Notes: a model not told the origin generated them from the sequence alone. A stretch of 37,342 bases of DNA from Sutterella parvirubra YIT 11816 (GCF_000250875.1 NZ_JH605018.1:3714-41055); one strand, 5' to 3'. Shown: positions 27,523 through 36,790, numbered from the stretch's first letter. Program-made: numbers and translations.

Positions 27523-27769
27523 GAAGTGGGTGAAAAACCCTCAACCTTTCGGCTTGTTTTTCAGTACTTCCTTTTCCTTCGGCTAAGACGAACGACTAGT
27601 TGGCCCGCGCGCGGAACCCGAGGACACTTGCCCGCAGGATGAACGGGCCGCCCCTTCAAAGACGCCTGTTCCATCTCTCTAGAAAGACCCAGACATTCCG
27701 CCCGCCAACTTTCTTCGACGACTTTTCGCCGACCGGACGGAATGCCCAGACACTCGTTCAGGAGGATTC

Positions 27770-30700
27770 ATGGAAGTCTCTCGCAGAAGTTTCCTCAAGC
27801 GCGGTCTGCTCCTCGGTTCGGCCCCCATGGCCGCAGGGCTGGCTCAAGCCGCTCAGACGGGGACGCCTTCCGCCAAGAAGACCTACAAGCTCGTCGACGT
27901 CAAGGAAACGACCAACATCTGCTGCTACTGCTCCGGCGGCTGCGGCACGATCTGCTCGACCCGCAACGGCGAACTCATCAACCTTGAAGGCGACCCGGAC
28001 CATCCGGTGAACCTCGGCGGCCTCTGCCCGAAGGGTGCCGCGATGTGGGGCCTTCGCAATATCGTGACGAAGGAACGCCGTGCGGAACTCCACCCGCACC
28101 GCGTGCTGACGCCGCTCGTTCGTCGTCCCGGTTCCAAGGAATGGGAAAAGATTTCCTGGGAAGAAGCGATCGACGCCATCGCCAAGCGCGTGAAGAAGAC
28201 CCGCGACGCCACCTTCGTCGAGAAGGAAGGCGACGTGACGGTGAACCGCTGCGACGGGATCGCGAGCCTGGGCGCCGCACAGTTGAACAACGAAGAAGCC
28301 TGGCTCGTGCAGAAGTTCGCGCGAAGCCTGGGCGTCGTCGCCATCGACAACCAGACGCGCGTCTGCCACTCCTCGACCGTGTCGGGCCTCGCCCCGTCCT
28401 TCGGCCGCGGCTCGATGACGTCCCACTGGTGCGACTTCCAGAACTCCGACGTCATCATGTCGATCGGGTCGAACAACGTCGAAAACCATCCGCTCTCCTC
28501 GCGCTGGGTTGAACGCGCCCAGGACCGCGGCGCGACCTGGATCGTCGTCGACCCGCGCTACAACCGCTCGGCCGCCAACGCCGACATCTACGCGCGCATC
28601 CGCCCGGGTACCGACCTCGCCTTCTACGGCGGTCTCATCAACTACATCCTCCAGAACGACCTCTGGCACAAGGAGTACGTGCTTCACTACACGAACGCCG
28701 CGTGCCTCCTTCGTCCGGACTTCAAGTTCGACGAAAAGACCGGTCTCTTCTCCGGGTGGGATCCCGAAAAGAAGACCTACTCGGACGCGACCTGGGGCTA
28801 CGACGTCGACCACGAAGAGAAGTGGGACACGGACGGCGCCTTCGCCTGGGTGAAGAAGCCCGGCACGCCGAAGTTCAAGACGCCCGACCTTGAAGTTCTC
28901 AAGCGCGACATGACGCTTGCGAACCCGAACTGCGTCATCAACGTCATGAAGCGCCACTACGCGCGCTACACGCCCGAGCTCGTCTCCCGCGTGACCGGCA
29001 TGGATCCGGACGTGATGAAGAAGGTCTGGGAGGTCTACGCCTCTACCGGGACGCCGGAGCGCTCGGGCTCGATCCTCTACGCGCTCGGCCAGACCCAGCA
29101 CACCTACGGCTCGCAGAACTGCCGCGCGATGTGCATCGTGCAGCTTCTCCTCGGCAACATCGGCATCGCGGGCGGCGGCATCAACGCGCTTCGCGGTGAG
29201 CCGAACGTTCAGGGTTCGACCGACGTGGGCGCCTCCGTCCCCGACATGCCGGGCTACCTCAAGTGGCCGACCGGCAAGAAGCACGCGACCCTCGCCGACT
29301 ACCTCCACGCCGAAACGTACGCCGCCGGCTACTACACGAACAAGCCGAAGTTCCTGGTTTCCATGCTTCGCGAATGGTTCGGTGAGCACGCCACGGTCGA
29401 CAACGACTACTGCTACGACCTTCTGCCGAAGATTTCGCCCAAGAAGGACTACGGCGACTACTCCACGATCATGACGTTCAACAACATGCGTGACGAAACG
29501 ATCAAGGGGTACTTCTGCTGGGGCATGAACCCGGCGCACTCGACGCCGAACGCCAAGCACGCCCGCAACTCGATGGCGAAGTTGGATTGGCTCGTCGTCG
29601 CCGACTGGTTCCTCACCGAAACCGCGACCTTCTGGGAAGCGCCCGACATGGACGCCTCGAAGATCGACACGGAAGTGTTCTTCCTGCCCGCGGCCCTCAT
29701 CTATGAAAAGACCGGTTCGATCAACAACTCCGGCCGCTGGATCCAGTGGCGTGAGCAGGCGATCAACCCGCCGGGCGAATGCAAGAGCGACTTCGAAATC
29801 CTGTCGCTCCTCTTCGAGCGCATCCAGAAGCTCTACCGTGAAGAGGGCGGCGCCTGCCCGGATCAGGTTCTGAAGACCCACTTCAGCTACAAGATCGACG
29901 GCAAGTACGACATCCGCGCGCTCTGCTGGGCGCTGAACGGCTACGACGTCAACACGAAGAAGCTCCTGAAGGGCTACGCCGACCTCCAGGCCGACGGCAC
30001 GACCGCCTGCGGCATCTGGATCTTCTCGGGCTACTTCAACAACAACGACGCGCCGCTCGACCCGATGAAGCAGCCGATGACGCGCCGCTCGAAGGAAGAC
30101 CCGTCCGGTCTCGGCCTCTACCCGAACTGGTCCTTCGCGTGGCCGGCGAACCGCCGCATCCTCTACAACCGTGCGTCCGCGGACCCGAAGGGCAAGCCCT
30201 GGAATCCGAAGCGCAACCTCGTCGAGTGGAAGGGCGACAAGTGGCAGCAGACCGACGTCGGCGACTTCGTTTCCGCGAATCCGCCCGATGACAACGCCTT
30301 CTTCATGACCTGGGAACAGAACGCCCGCCTCTTCGCGTACCCGATGGCGGACGGCCCGCTCCCCGAGCACTTCGAGCCGTGGGAATCGCCCACGAAGAAT
30401 CTCCTGAACGGTGCCGGTCAGAACCCGATGGCCCGCTTCGTCAACGACAAGTCGGTCCAGCGCGGCGACGTGGAAAAGTACCCGTACGTCGTGACGACCT
30501 ACTCCGTGACGGAACACTGGCAGTCGGGCACGCAGACCCGCAACATTCCGTGGCTCAACGAACTGATTCCGACCAACTTCATCGAAATCAGCGAAGAGCT
30601 CGCCAAGGAAAAGGGCATCAAGAACGGCGACGACGTCCGCGTGTGGAACAACCGCGGCAGCGTCAAGGTGAAGGCCATGGTCACGATCCGCATGGCGCCG

Positions 30701-30871
30701 ATGACCATCGACGGCAAGCTCACGCACGTCGTCGGCATGCCGCACCACTTCTCTTGGGCCACGAAGTTCGCCACCGGCGACAACGTGAACGACCTTCCCC
30801 CGAACGTGGGCGACCCGAACTCCTACATTCCGGAGTACAAGGCCTTCCTCGTCAACCTTGAAAAGGCCTGA
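27770..30871 (+). CDS. fdnG: Formate dehydrogenase-N/O type, catalytic (alpha) subunit, Cys form
   Basis: A 1033-residue molybdenum or tungsten bis-MGD enzyme that oxidises formate to CO2 in the periplasm. The Tat signal is SRRSFLKR at residues 4-11. One [4Fe-4S] cluster is bound by Cys51, Cys54, Cys58 and Cys86 (CCYCSGGCG, GLCPKGA). The active-site position that is selenocysteine in E. coli FdnG is Cys199 (TRVCH, codon TGC at 28364-28366), followed by the conserved His200. The C-terminal MopB-type domain is complete. An AGGAGG ribosome site lies 5 bases before the start. It is the first gene of a five-gene set; fdnH follows after 21 bases. Confidence 0.96.
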   Translation: MEVSRRSFLKRGLLLGSAPMAAGLAQAAQTGTPSAKKTYKLVDVKETTNICCYCSGGCGTICSTRNGELINLEGDPDHPVNLGGLCPKGAAMWGLRNIVTKERRAELHPHRVLTPLVRRPGSKEWEKISWEEAIDAIAKRVKKTRDATFVEKEGDVTVNRCDGIASLGAAQLNNEEAWLVQKFARSLGVVAIDNQTRVCHSSTVSGLAPSFGRGSMTSHWCDFQNSDVIMSIGSNNVENHPLSSRWVERAQDRGATWIVVDPRYNRSAANADIYARIRPGTDLAFYGGLINYILQNDLWHKEYVLHYTNAACLLRPDFKFDEKTGLFSGWDPEKKTYSDATWGYDVDHEEKWDTDGAFAWVKKPGTPKFKTPDLEVLKRDMTLANPNCVINVMKRHYARYTPELVSRVTGMDPDVMKKVWEVYASTGTPERSGSILYALGQTQHTYGSQNCRAMCIVQLLLGNIGIAGGGINALRGEPNVQGSTDVGASVPDMPGYLKWPTGKKHATLADYLHAETYAAGYYTNKPKFLVSMLREWFGEHATVDNDYCYDLLPKISPKKDYGDYSTIMTFNNMRDETIKGYFCWGMNPAHSTPNAKHARNSMAKLDWLVVADWFLTETATFWEAPDMDASKIDTEVFFLPAALIYEKTGSINNSGRWIQWREQAINPPGECKSDFEILSLLFERIQKLYREEGGACPDQVLKTHFSYKIDGKYDIRALCWALNGYDVNTKKLLKGYADLQADGTTACGIWIFSGYFNNNDAPLDPMKQPMTRRSKEDPSGLGLYPNWSFAWPANRRILYNRASADPKGKPWNPKRNLVEWKGDKWQQTDVGDFVSANPPDDNAFFMTWEQNARLFAYPMADGPLPEHFEPWESPTKNLLNGAGQNPMARFVNDKSVQRGDVEKYPYVVTTYSVTEHWQSGTQTRNIPWLNELIPTNFIEISEELAKEKGIKNGDDVRVWNNRGSVKVKAMVTIRMAPMTIDGKLTHVVGMPHHFSWATKFATGDNVNDLPPNVGDPNSYIPEYKAFLVNLEKA

Positions 30872-30892
30872 TCGAGCCGATAGGAGATAAAG

Positions 30893-31801
30893 ATGGCTTA
30901 CAAGAACCAAGAAGTCGCCATGCTGTTCGACTCGTCGCACTGCACCGGCTGCAAGGGCTGCCAGGTGGCGTGCAAGCAGTGGAACATGCTTCCGTCGAAG
31001 CTCGGTCTGAACGAAAACGAGTTCACCGGGTCCCTCCAGGGCCCGGGCGACTTGGGCGGGGACACCCGTCTCGTCATGACCTTTGACGAAAAGCCTTCGG
31101 GCAACAAGTACCAGCCCATTCACTGGGCGATCGGCCGCCGCTCCTGCTACCACTGCACGGACGCGGGCTGCGTGGCGATCTGCTCGTCGGGCGCGCTCCA
31201 GAAGCAGGAAAACGGCGTCGTCACGTTCGACACGAACAAGTGCAACGGCTGCACGTACTGCCAGAGCGCGTGCCCCTTCGACGTGCCCCGCTTCCGCGAC
31301 ACGGACGGCCGCATCGACAAGTGCACGCTCTGCTTCGACCGTCTTGAAGAAGGCGAAGTGCCGGCGTGCGTCAAGACCTGCCAGCCCGAAGCGCTCAAGT
31401 TCGGCAAGCGCGAGGACATGATCGCCGAAGGCGAACGTCGCGTTGCGTTCCTGAAGAAGAAGGGTTTCGACAAGGCCGAGCTCTACGGCGTCACCGAAAT
31501 GGGCGGTCTGCACGTGCTGCAGGTCCTCAAGTTCGGTCACGAGGCCTATGGGCTGCCGACCAACCCGAAGCCCAACGACATGATCAAGCTGATGAACACG
31601 ATGAAGCCCGTGACGGCGTTGGGTACCGCCGCCGTCGTCGCCGGCCTCGCCGTGTCGTTCCTCGCCGCCGTGGGCTACCGCCGCGAAGAGGTCAGCATCG
31701 AAGAAGCCAAGAAGCACTGGACGCCCGAGCAGCGTGCCAAGGCCGACCGTGAGGTCGCGGAGCTCCTGAAGAAGGAAGAAGCCGCGAAGCGCGGTGAGTA
31801 A
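30893..31801 (+). CDS. fdnH: Formate dehydrogenase iron-sulfur (beta) subunit
   Basis: A 302-residue electron-transfer subunit linking FdnG to the cytochrome b subunit. Four Cys-rich motifs for four [4Fe-4S] clusters are visible: CTGCKGCQVAC (17-27), CYHCTDAGCVAIC, CNGCTYCQSACP and CTLCFDRL...CVKTC. A C-terminal transmembrane helix (VTALGTAAVVAGLAVSFLAAV) anchors it with its bulk in the periplasm, as in E. coli FdnH. The ribosome site is AGGAG; the start is 21 bases after fdnG. Confidence 0.96.
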   Translation: MAYKNQEVAMLFDSSHCTGCKGCQVACKQWNMLPSKLGLNENEFTGSLQGPGDLGGDTRLVMTFDEKPSGNKYQPIHWAIGRRSCYHCTDAGCVAICSSGALQKQENGVVTFDTNKCNGCTYCQSACPFDVPRFRDTDGRIDKCTLCFDRLEEGEVPACVKTCQPEALKFGKREDMIAEGERRVAFLKKKGFDKAELYGVTEMGGLHVLQVLKFGHEAYGLPTNPKPNDMIKLMNTMKPVTALGTAAVVAGLAVSFLAAVGYRREEVSIEEAKKHWTPEQRAKADREVAELLKKEEAAKRGE

Positions 31802-31819
31802 CCGATCGAAGGAGCCAAC

Positions 31820-32539
31820 ATGACCACTCGTCGATTCATTCAGCGTCACTCGCTCTTGACGCGCGTCACCCACGGCGTCGCCGCCATCTCCTGCATCCTG
31901 CTCGCAGTCACCGGCCTTTTCGTCTTCTGGCCGGAACTGGGCGGCAGCATCATGGGCGGCGACTTCACCCAGACGATGCGAAGCCTCCACCGCTGGCTCG
32001 CCGTGCCCTTCATCCTCGTGCCTCTTTTTGCGGTGCTGAAGTCCCCGAAGGGCTTCGCGCACCTCATCAAGGAGGACATCTTCGGGAAGTGGGACAAGGA
32101 CGACTTCACCTGGGCGGCGAAGTTCCCCTTCTACCTCTTCGCCCCGAAGAAGGTCCACATGCCTCCGCAGCACCACGTCAAGTCGGCGCAGCGTCTGGCG
32201 GACGGCGCGCTCCTCTTCTTCTCGGTCTTCATGGCCATTTCCGGCATGGTGCTCTGGCTCAACACCGGGATCGGTTCCTTCAAGGTCGAGTTCGAACCGG
32301 GCACGCTCCTCTTCTGGCACCTGGTGCACGACATCTTCTTCTTCCTGACGGTCTTCGTCGGCATCGCGCACATCTACCTCGGTGCGGGCATCTTCCAGCC
32401 CTACCGCGGCACGATCCGCATCATGTTCGGCGACGGCAAGGTGAGCGAATCCGACGCCGCCTACCACTGGGGCTACTGGGCGAACGAAGAAATCGCCCTC
32501 GGCCGCAACGTGACGGTTGAGGAAGTGAAGAAGAAGTAA
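31820..32539 (+). CDS. fdnI: Formate dehydrogenase cytochrome b556 (gamma) subunit
   Basis: A 239-residue di-heme inner-membrane cytochrome that passes electrons from FdnH to quinone. It has four transmembrane helices. Candidate heme b ligands are His18 (RVTHG), His57 (SLHRW), the His pair in WHLVHD and the His in GIAHIYLG. It is slightly longer than E. coli FdnI (217). AAGGAG precedes the start; the gap to fdnH is 18 bases. Confidence 0.95.
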   Translation: MTTRRFIQRHSLLTRVTHGVAAISCILLAVTGLFVFWPELGGSIMGGDFTQTMRSLHRWLAVPFILVPLFAVLKSPKGFAHLIKEDIFGKWDKDDFTWAAKFPFYLFAPKKVHMPPQHHVKSAQRLADGALLFFSVFMAISGMVLWLNTGIGSFKVEFEPGTLLFWHLVHDIFFFLTVFVGIAHIYLGAGIFQPYRGTIRIMFGDGKVSESDAAYHWGYWANEEIALGRNVTVEEVKKK

Positions 32540-32561
32540 TCTTCTTACCTTCAAAAAGGAA

Positions 32562-32636
32562 TGCCGCCCGCCCCGGCGGGCGGCTTCCGGGAAGCGCCTC
32601 CAGGAGACGATCCGATGTGAGACGATTCCCGGAAGC
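32562..32636 (+). other. Structured intergenic element between fdnI and fdhE
   Basis: Two overlapping inverted repeats. First, GCCGCCCGCC/GGCGGGCGGC (32562-32583) is a perfect 10-bp GC stem with almost no loop. Second, GGCTTCCGGGAA (32581-32592) and TTCCCGGAAGCC (32625-32636) form a perfect 12-bp pair 32 bases apart. The arms share three bases, so the two folds compete slightly. There is no T-run on the plus strand. It could set the 3' end or stability of the fdnGHI part of the message. Confidence 0.6.
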
Positions 32637-32730
32637 CCGAAAGGCTTTCGAACCCAAGACACCCCGAACCTAGAAACGACGAAACCATCCCGACCCCGTT
32701 TGTGGACCCATTGACGACACGGACAACACC

Positions 32731-33645
32731 ATGAAGCTTTCCGTCATCGACCGCGCCATCGCCCAGTACGCCGATCTCTCCGATCCCGAGGCCGCCTTCC
32801 GTCTGAAGCTCCTCGCGCCGATCCTTCGCGAAACCGCGAAGATCGCGGACGATCTGCCCGAGAACGCCATGGAGGCCGAACTTCCCGACGCGGAAGCGGT
32901 CGAGGCGCTCCGCCGCGGGGCGGACCCGATCATGACGACGGGCGGCGTCAAGCTCTCCGCGGCGGTCTTCGCCGACGTCGTGGCCCGCTTGGCCGCCGTC
33001 CACGAAGAGGCGCTCCGCGCCGAAGAGTTCAACGTCGCCGACATCGACTGGACGCTCTTCGCGTCGGACGACGCCGTCGCCCTCCTCTCGCGCGACCCGG
33101 AAGCGTTTTTGACCGACGCCGTGGAAGCGGCGCTTGCGGCCGGCATGCCCGAAGACGTGGTCGACGTTCAGCTCATTCCCGTCCTCTCCATGGCCGTGCG
33201 CGCCATGCTCACGGACTACGCCGAGGCCGTCTCCGACAAGTTGGCTTCCGGCGAAGACCCGGTGGTCGACTTTGAGCGGCGCCTTTCCTGCCCCGTCTGC
33301 GGCTCCGAAGCCGCGATGGCGGTCGTGGGCCCGACGGCCCGCTCCGGGAACGTGAAGCAGCTCTGCTGCCTGCGCTGCGGCTCGCACTGGAAGTTCGAGC
33401 GCATCCGCTGCGCGCACTGCGGCGACGAAGCCGTTTCCGACCTCCGCTACATCCACGACGAAGCCGACCAGGATCATCGTCTCCACGTCTGCGCGGACTG
33501 CGGCGAAACGACCCCGACCGTCTTCGTTTCGGGCACGTTCGAGCAGGTGAGCCCGGACGTCGAGGCCGTCGTCCTCGGGGCCCTTGAAGCCGCCTGGCGC
33601 GAAGCCGAAGCCGCCAAGGCTGAGGAAGAAGGCGCGAAGGCCTGA
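32731..33645 (+). CDS. fdhE: Formate dehydrogenase accessory protein FdhE
   Basis: A 304-residue cytoplasmic protein needed for activity of respiratory formate dehydrogenases; in E. coli it is a rubredoxin-like iron protein that interacts with the alpha subunits. Four CxxC motifs in the C-terminal half (CPVC, CLRC, CAHC, CADC) are the family hallmark. An acidic Ala/Glu/Lys tail of about 20 residues closes it. The order fdnGHI-fdhE mirrors fdoGHI-fdhE of E. coli. The ribosome site is weak, and a structured element lies upstream. Confidence 0.93.
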   Translation: MKLSVIDRAIAQYADLSDPEAAFRLKLLAPILRETAKIADDLPENAMEAELPDAEAVEALRRGADPIMTTGGVKLSAAVFADVVARLAAVHEEALRAEEFNVADIDWTLFASDDAVALLSRDPEAFLTDAVEAALAAGMPEDVVDVQLIPVLSMAVRAMLTDYAEAVSDKLASGEDPVVDFERRLSCPVCGSEAAMAVVGPTARSGNVKQLCCLRCGSHWKFERIRCAHCGDEAVSDLRYIHDEADQDHRLHVCADCGETTPTVFVSGTFEQVSPDVEAVVLGALEAAWREAEAAKAEEEGAKA

Positions 33646-33701
33646 TCAGTCCTCCTCTTCCCGAGTCCGACACCGCATCCACCAACCCCAAGGCGAACCC
33701 C

Positions 33702-34583
33702 ATGACCCTGCGCATCGACGACTTCAGCATCCCCGCTTCCCCCGTCGTGATCGGCACGCCCGAAACGGGCCGTCCGGAAGCGCCCAACGGCGCGCTTCTC
33801 GTGGACATCGTCCGCGTCAACGGCACGAGCGGTCCCGACACCGACTGGGTCGCGCAGGAAATCCCGGTCGCCTTGGTCTACAACGGCATCTCGCACGCCG
33901 TCATGATGACGACGCCCCGCGACCTCGAAGCCTTTGCGGTGGGCTTCTCGCTGGCGGAAGGGATCGTGAAGTCGACGGACGAGATCTACGGGATCGAAGT
34001 CGAAGACACGTGCCGGGGGAAGGCGGTGAAGCTCGAGGTCGCCTCTTCCGCCTTCTGGGCCCTGAAGTCCCGCCGCCGCTCGATGGCGGGCCGCACGGGC
34101 TGCGGCCTCTGCGGCGTGGAGAGCCTGGGCGACGCCGTGCGCACGCCCTCGGTCGTCCCGCAGACGCAGACCTTCAGCATCCGTCACTTGGATCAGGCGT
34201 TGGCGTACCTGAACGACGCCGAAGAATTGGGGCGCCTGACCGGCTGCACGCACGCCGCCGTCTGGGTGAACCCCGACGGAACGCTCGCGGGCGGCGCTGA
34301 AGACGTGGGCCGCCACGTCGCGTTGGATAAGCTCCTGGGCAAGCGCGCCCTGAACGGCTGGAAGGAAGGCGCTCTCGTTTTGTCGTCCCGCGCCTCCTAC
34401 GAAATGGTCTCGAAGGCCGCCGCCTGCGGCGTCGAGGTGATCTTCGCGGTGTCGGCGCCGACGGCGTTGGCCGTCGACACGGCCCGTCAGGCCGGCGTGA
34501 CGCTCGCGGCCTTCTGCCGCCGCGGGCGCGCCAACATCTACGCGCACCCCGAACGCATCACGGACATCATCGCCGGCGACTGA
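33702..34583 (+). CDS. fdhD: Formate dehydrogenase sulfurtransferase FdhD
   Basis: A 293-residue cytoplasmic sulfurtransferase that passes sulfur from the cysteine desulfurase IscS to the molybdenum cofactor of formate dehydrogenase. The essential loop GCGLCG has Cys134 and Cys137. Family segments [36 protein letters not shown] and [13 protein letters not shown] are all present. It follows fdhE by 56 bases and completes the maturation set for FdnG. Confidence 0.96.
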   Translation: MTLRIDDFSIPASPVVIGTPETGRPEAPNGALLVDIVRVNGTSGPDTDWVAQEIPVALVYNGISHAVMMTTPRDLEAFAVGFSLAEGIVKSTDEIYGIEVEDTCRGKAVKLEVASSAFWALKSRRRSMAGRTGCGLCGVESLGDAVRTPSVVPQTQTFSIRHLDQALAYLNDAEELGRLTGCTHAAVWVNPDGTLAGGAEDVGRHVALDKLLGKRALNGWKEGALVLSSRASYEMVSKAAACGVEVIFAVSAPTALAVDTARQAGVTLAAFCRRGRANIYAHPERITDIIAGD

Positions 34584-35083
34584 AGGCCTCTACGACATCC
34601 TCCCCACTCTCATCGGGCGGATCCGCACCCTCCTTTCGGCTGATTTTGCGTGAAACCCGCGTAAACCTCCCGAACGGTTCTCCGCTTCGCTTATACTTCC
34701 CCGCAGGAACGCCGTTTCGACCGACCCGGCCGACGGCGTTTTTCCTTCTTCCCTCCACTTCCTTTGAGACCGCGAATGCCTGAATCCAAGCATCTTCTTC
34801 GCACCGCGGCCCGATGTCGGCAATCCTGATTCCGACCGGGGTGACGACGCACGTCCTTCGGAAACGCACACGCGCTTCCGACTTCTCCATCCACTTTGGG
34901 CGACGTCATCGGGGAAGTTTTCGGAAAACCTGATTCTCCTGCGGCATGGCCGCCCTTCCACGTTTCAGCGTTTCCCGCCTCAAACCTCTCCGCTCCCCAC
35001 GAATCTCCCTTTCACCCGATTGACCGACACGGTCGACGCACTTTGACTCTCCTTCGTGCGCGGCCCCCGCGGAGACCTTTTCC
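34584..35083. other. 500-base gap between fdhD and the symporter gene
   Basis: No gene is supported here. It contains a terminator (34708-34744) and, just before it, a TATACT (34692-34697) that resembles a -10 with no good -35. The last 60 bases hold TTGACT near 35042 and GGAG about 10 bases before the symporter start. No clear promoter for the symporter can be named. Confidence 0.5.
34708..34744 (+). terminator. Intrinsic terminator after fdhD
   Basis: AACGCCGT (34708-34715) and ACGGCGTT (34733-34740) pair, with a further CCG/CGG in the loop, followed by TTTTT. It is 125 bases after the fdhD stop and probably ends the formate dehydrogenase operon. Confidence 0.8.
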
Positions 35084-36316
35084 ATGACTCACAACCGACT
35101 GCAACCCCGCGTGATGGCGATTCTCTACGGCATCGCGATTCTGATCGGCGCCGTCAACGGCTGGTACGGCACCCCTGAGACGCATGCCGCCGCCGACTTC
35201 ACGAGCGCCGTCTTCATCAAGCTCTTCAAGTTCGTTTCGATCCCGATCATCGCCGTCTCGATCATCACGACCCTGGCGGGCATCTCGAAGTCGTCCGGTT
35301 CCGGCCGGATCTTCCGCCACACGATCTTCTACACGCTCTTCACGACGATCCTCGCCGCGACGATCGCCGCGGTCCTCTTCGTCGTCTTCGCACCGGCGAA
35401 CGTGGCGCTGCCCGACTCGCCCTCGGCCGCTTTGGCCGGCATGCCGCAGCAAACCTACTGGGACTTCGTCACCTCGGTGATCCCGGACAACATCCTCGCG
35501 CCCTTCCTCTCGGCGAACGTCCTCTCGGTCCTTCTCATCGCCGCCGCGGTCGGGATCGCGATCGCGAAGCTCCCCGTCGACTCCCGCGAGCAGGAGGTGC
35601 TGATCGCCTTCTTCTCGGGCGTTCAGAAGGTGCTCTTCACGATCGTCTCCTGGGTGATCAAGATCCTCCCGATCGGCATCTTCGCCTTCATTTCGGTCTT
35701 CTTCACCGAGATGAAGAGCGGCGTCGAAATCGGCGGCCTCGGGACCTACTTCGCGACGGTGTTGACCGCCAACTTCACGCAGATGCTGATCGTCATCCCG
35801 CTGGTGCTCCTCGCCCGCGGCGTCAATCCCCTCCGTCTTGCGGGCGCCATGAGCCAGGCGCTCACGGTCGCCTTCTTCTCGAAGTCCTCCGCGGGGACGC
35901 TCCCCGTCACGATGAGCTGCGCCGAAGAAAAGGCGAAGATCCGTCCGGCGGTCGCGCGCTTCGTGCTTCCGATCTGCACGACGATCAACATGAACGCCTG
36001 CGCGGCCTTCATCCTGATCACGACGGTCTACCTGATGCAGAACCACGGGATCATGATCACGACGGGCACGCTCGTCACCTGGATCTTCATCGCGACCTTG
36101 GCCGCCGTCGGGAACGCCGGGGTCCCCATGGGCTGCTTCTTCCTCACGATGAGCCTCTTGGCCGGCATGAACGTTCCGGTGCACCTGATGGGCGTCATTC
36201 TTCCCGTCTACGCCGTGATCGACATGATCGAGACCCTTCTGAACGTCTGGTCCGACTCCGCGGTCGCCGCGATGGTCGACAACGACCTCAAGGACGAAAA
36301 GCTCGAAGCGGCTTGA
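35084..36316 (+). CDS. DAACS-family sodium:organic acid/amino acid symporter, substrate uncertain
   Basis: A 410-residue inner-membrane transporter of the glutamate/dicarboxylate family. It has hydrophobic helices throughout and the hallmark serine-rich hairpin SKSSAGTLPVT (266-276). Key motifs diverge: the ion-binding NMDGT of glutamate transporters reads NMNAC (302-306). The TM8 stretch DMxRTxxNVxxD reads DMIETLLNVWSD (380-391), so the side-chain-carboxylate Arg is Glu383 while Asp380, Asn387 and Asp391 are kept. This argues against glutamate or aspartate as substrate. SstT (serine/threonine) also has Glu in this place. The gene stands alone, with terminators on both sides. Confidence 0.88.
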   Translation: MTHNRLQPRVMAILYGIAILIGAVNGWYGTPETHAAADFTSAVFIKLFKFVSIPIIAVSIITTLAGISKSSGSGRIFRHTIFYTLFTTILAATIAAVLFVVFAPANVALPDSPSAALAGMPQQTYWDFVTSVIPDNILAPFLSANVLSVLLIAAAVGIAIAKLPVDSREQEVLIAFFSGVQKVLFTIVSWVIKILPIGIFAFISVFFTEMKSGVEIGGLGTYFATVLTANFTQMLIVIPLVLLARGVNPLRLAGAMSQALTVAFFSKSSAGTLPVTMSCAEEKAKIRPAVARFVLPICTTINMNACAAFILITTVYLMQNHGIMITTGTLVTWIFIATLAAVGNAGVPMGCFFLTMSLLAGMNVPVHLMGVILPVYAVIDMIETLLNVWSDSAVAAMVDNDLKDEKLEAA

Positions 36317-36332
36317 TCTGAGAAGCTGCGAA

Positions 36333-36351
36333 GCCGACCGGTCCGGTCGGC
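36333..36351 (+). other. Hairpin just after the symporter stop
   Basis: GCCGACCG and CGGTCGGC pair perfectly around a GTC loop, 17 bases after the stop codon. No T-run follows, so it is probably a 3' UTR stabilising hairpin ahead of the terminator. Confidence 0.45.
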
Positions 36352-36375
36352 CTCCTCACGCAACCCGGACAAACG

Positions 36376-36405
36376 AAACCCCGCGGCTCACCGGCAGCGG
36401 GGTTT
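36376..36405. terminator. Bidirectional terminator between the symporter and the YgiW-type genes
   Basis: AAACCCCGC (36376-36384) and GCGGGGTTT (36397-36405) form a perfect 9-bp stem with a 12-base loop. It lies between the convergent symporter and YgiW-type genes. Confidence 0.85.
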
Positions 36406-36427
36406 CTTGCGTTCGGGGATTCATCAT

Positions 36428-36784
36428 TCAGCGGGGTGGCAGGATCGCGAGCACCTCGATCGTCACCTTGTCGTGGTCGCGGTCGACTTCGGCGAGAATC
36501 CGGACCAGCTGGTCCTTGGCGAAGTTCCAGTCCTCATCGTCATCGAGTTCGGCGACGATGGCGCCGGTCTGGTCCTCAAAGCGGAAGTCCTCCTTGCTGA
36601 AGCGCTCGGTGAAGCGCCCGACCAATTCGGCGTACTGGTCGTCGCGGCCGTACTTGACGACCTCTTCGACGGTCGTGAGCGTCGGGAGCTTCTTCCCCTT
36701 GATGCGGTGGCCGTCACCCGCCTGCGCGGTCGTCGCGACGAGCGCGCAGAGCGCTGCGGCCAGAAGCATGCGGGTGTTCGTCAT
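36428..36784 (-). CDS. YgiW/YdeI-family periplasmic protein (BOF domain), second copy
   Basis: A 118-residue secreted protein. A Sec signal peptide (about residues 1-22, ending TAQA) precedes one OB-fold BOF domain, with LVGRFTERFSKEDFRFEDQTGAIVAELDDD (split here as LVGRFTERFSKEDF and RFEDQTGAIVAELDDD) followed by a DW and a DKVTIEV strand. Members of this family (E. coli YgiW and YdeI, Salmonella VisP) are linked to envelope stress and peptidoglycan or lysozyme tolerance. It starts 6 bases after the stop of the paralogue upstream, forming a two-gene operon. Confidence 0.8.
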   Translation of the reverse strand: MTNTRMLLAAALCALVATTAQAGDGHRIKGKKLPTLTTVEEVVKYGRDDQYAELVGRFTERFSKEDFRFEDQTGAIVAELDDDEDWNFAKDQLVRILAEVDRDHDKVTIEVLAILPPR

Positions 36785-36790
36785 GGCGTC

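Noticed and set aside
27758..32662. A 1634-codon open frame antisense to fdnG, fdnH and fdnI
   Set aside because: It covers proven genes, has low-complexity Arg/Val/Asp/His composition and no recognisable domain. Long antisense frames are expected where codon third positions are almost all G or C.
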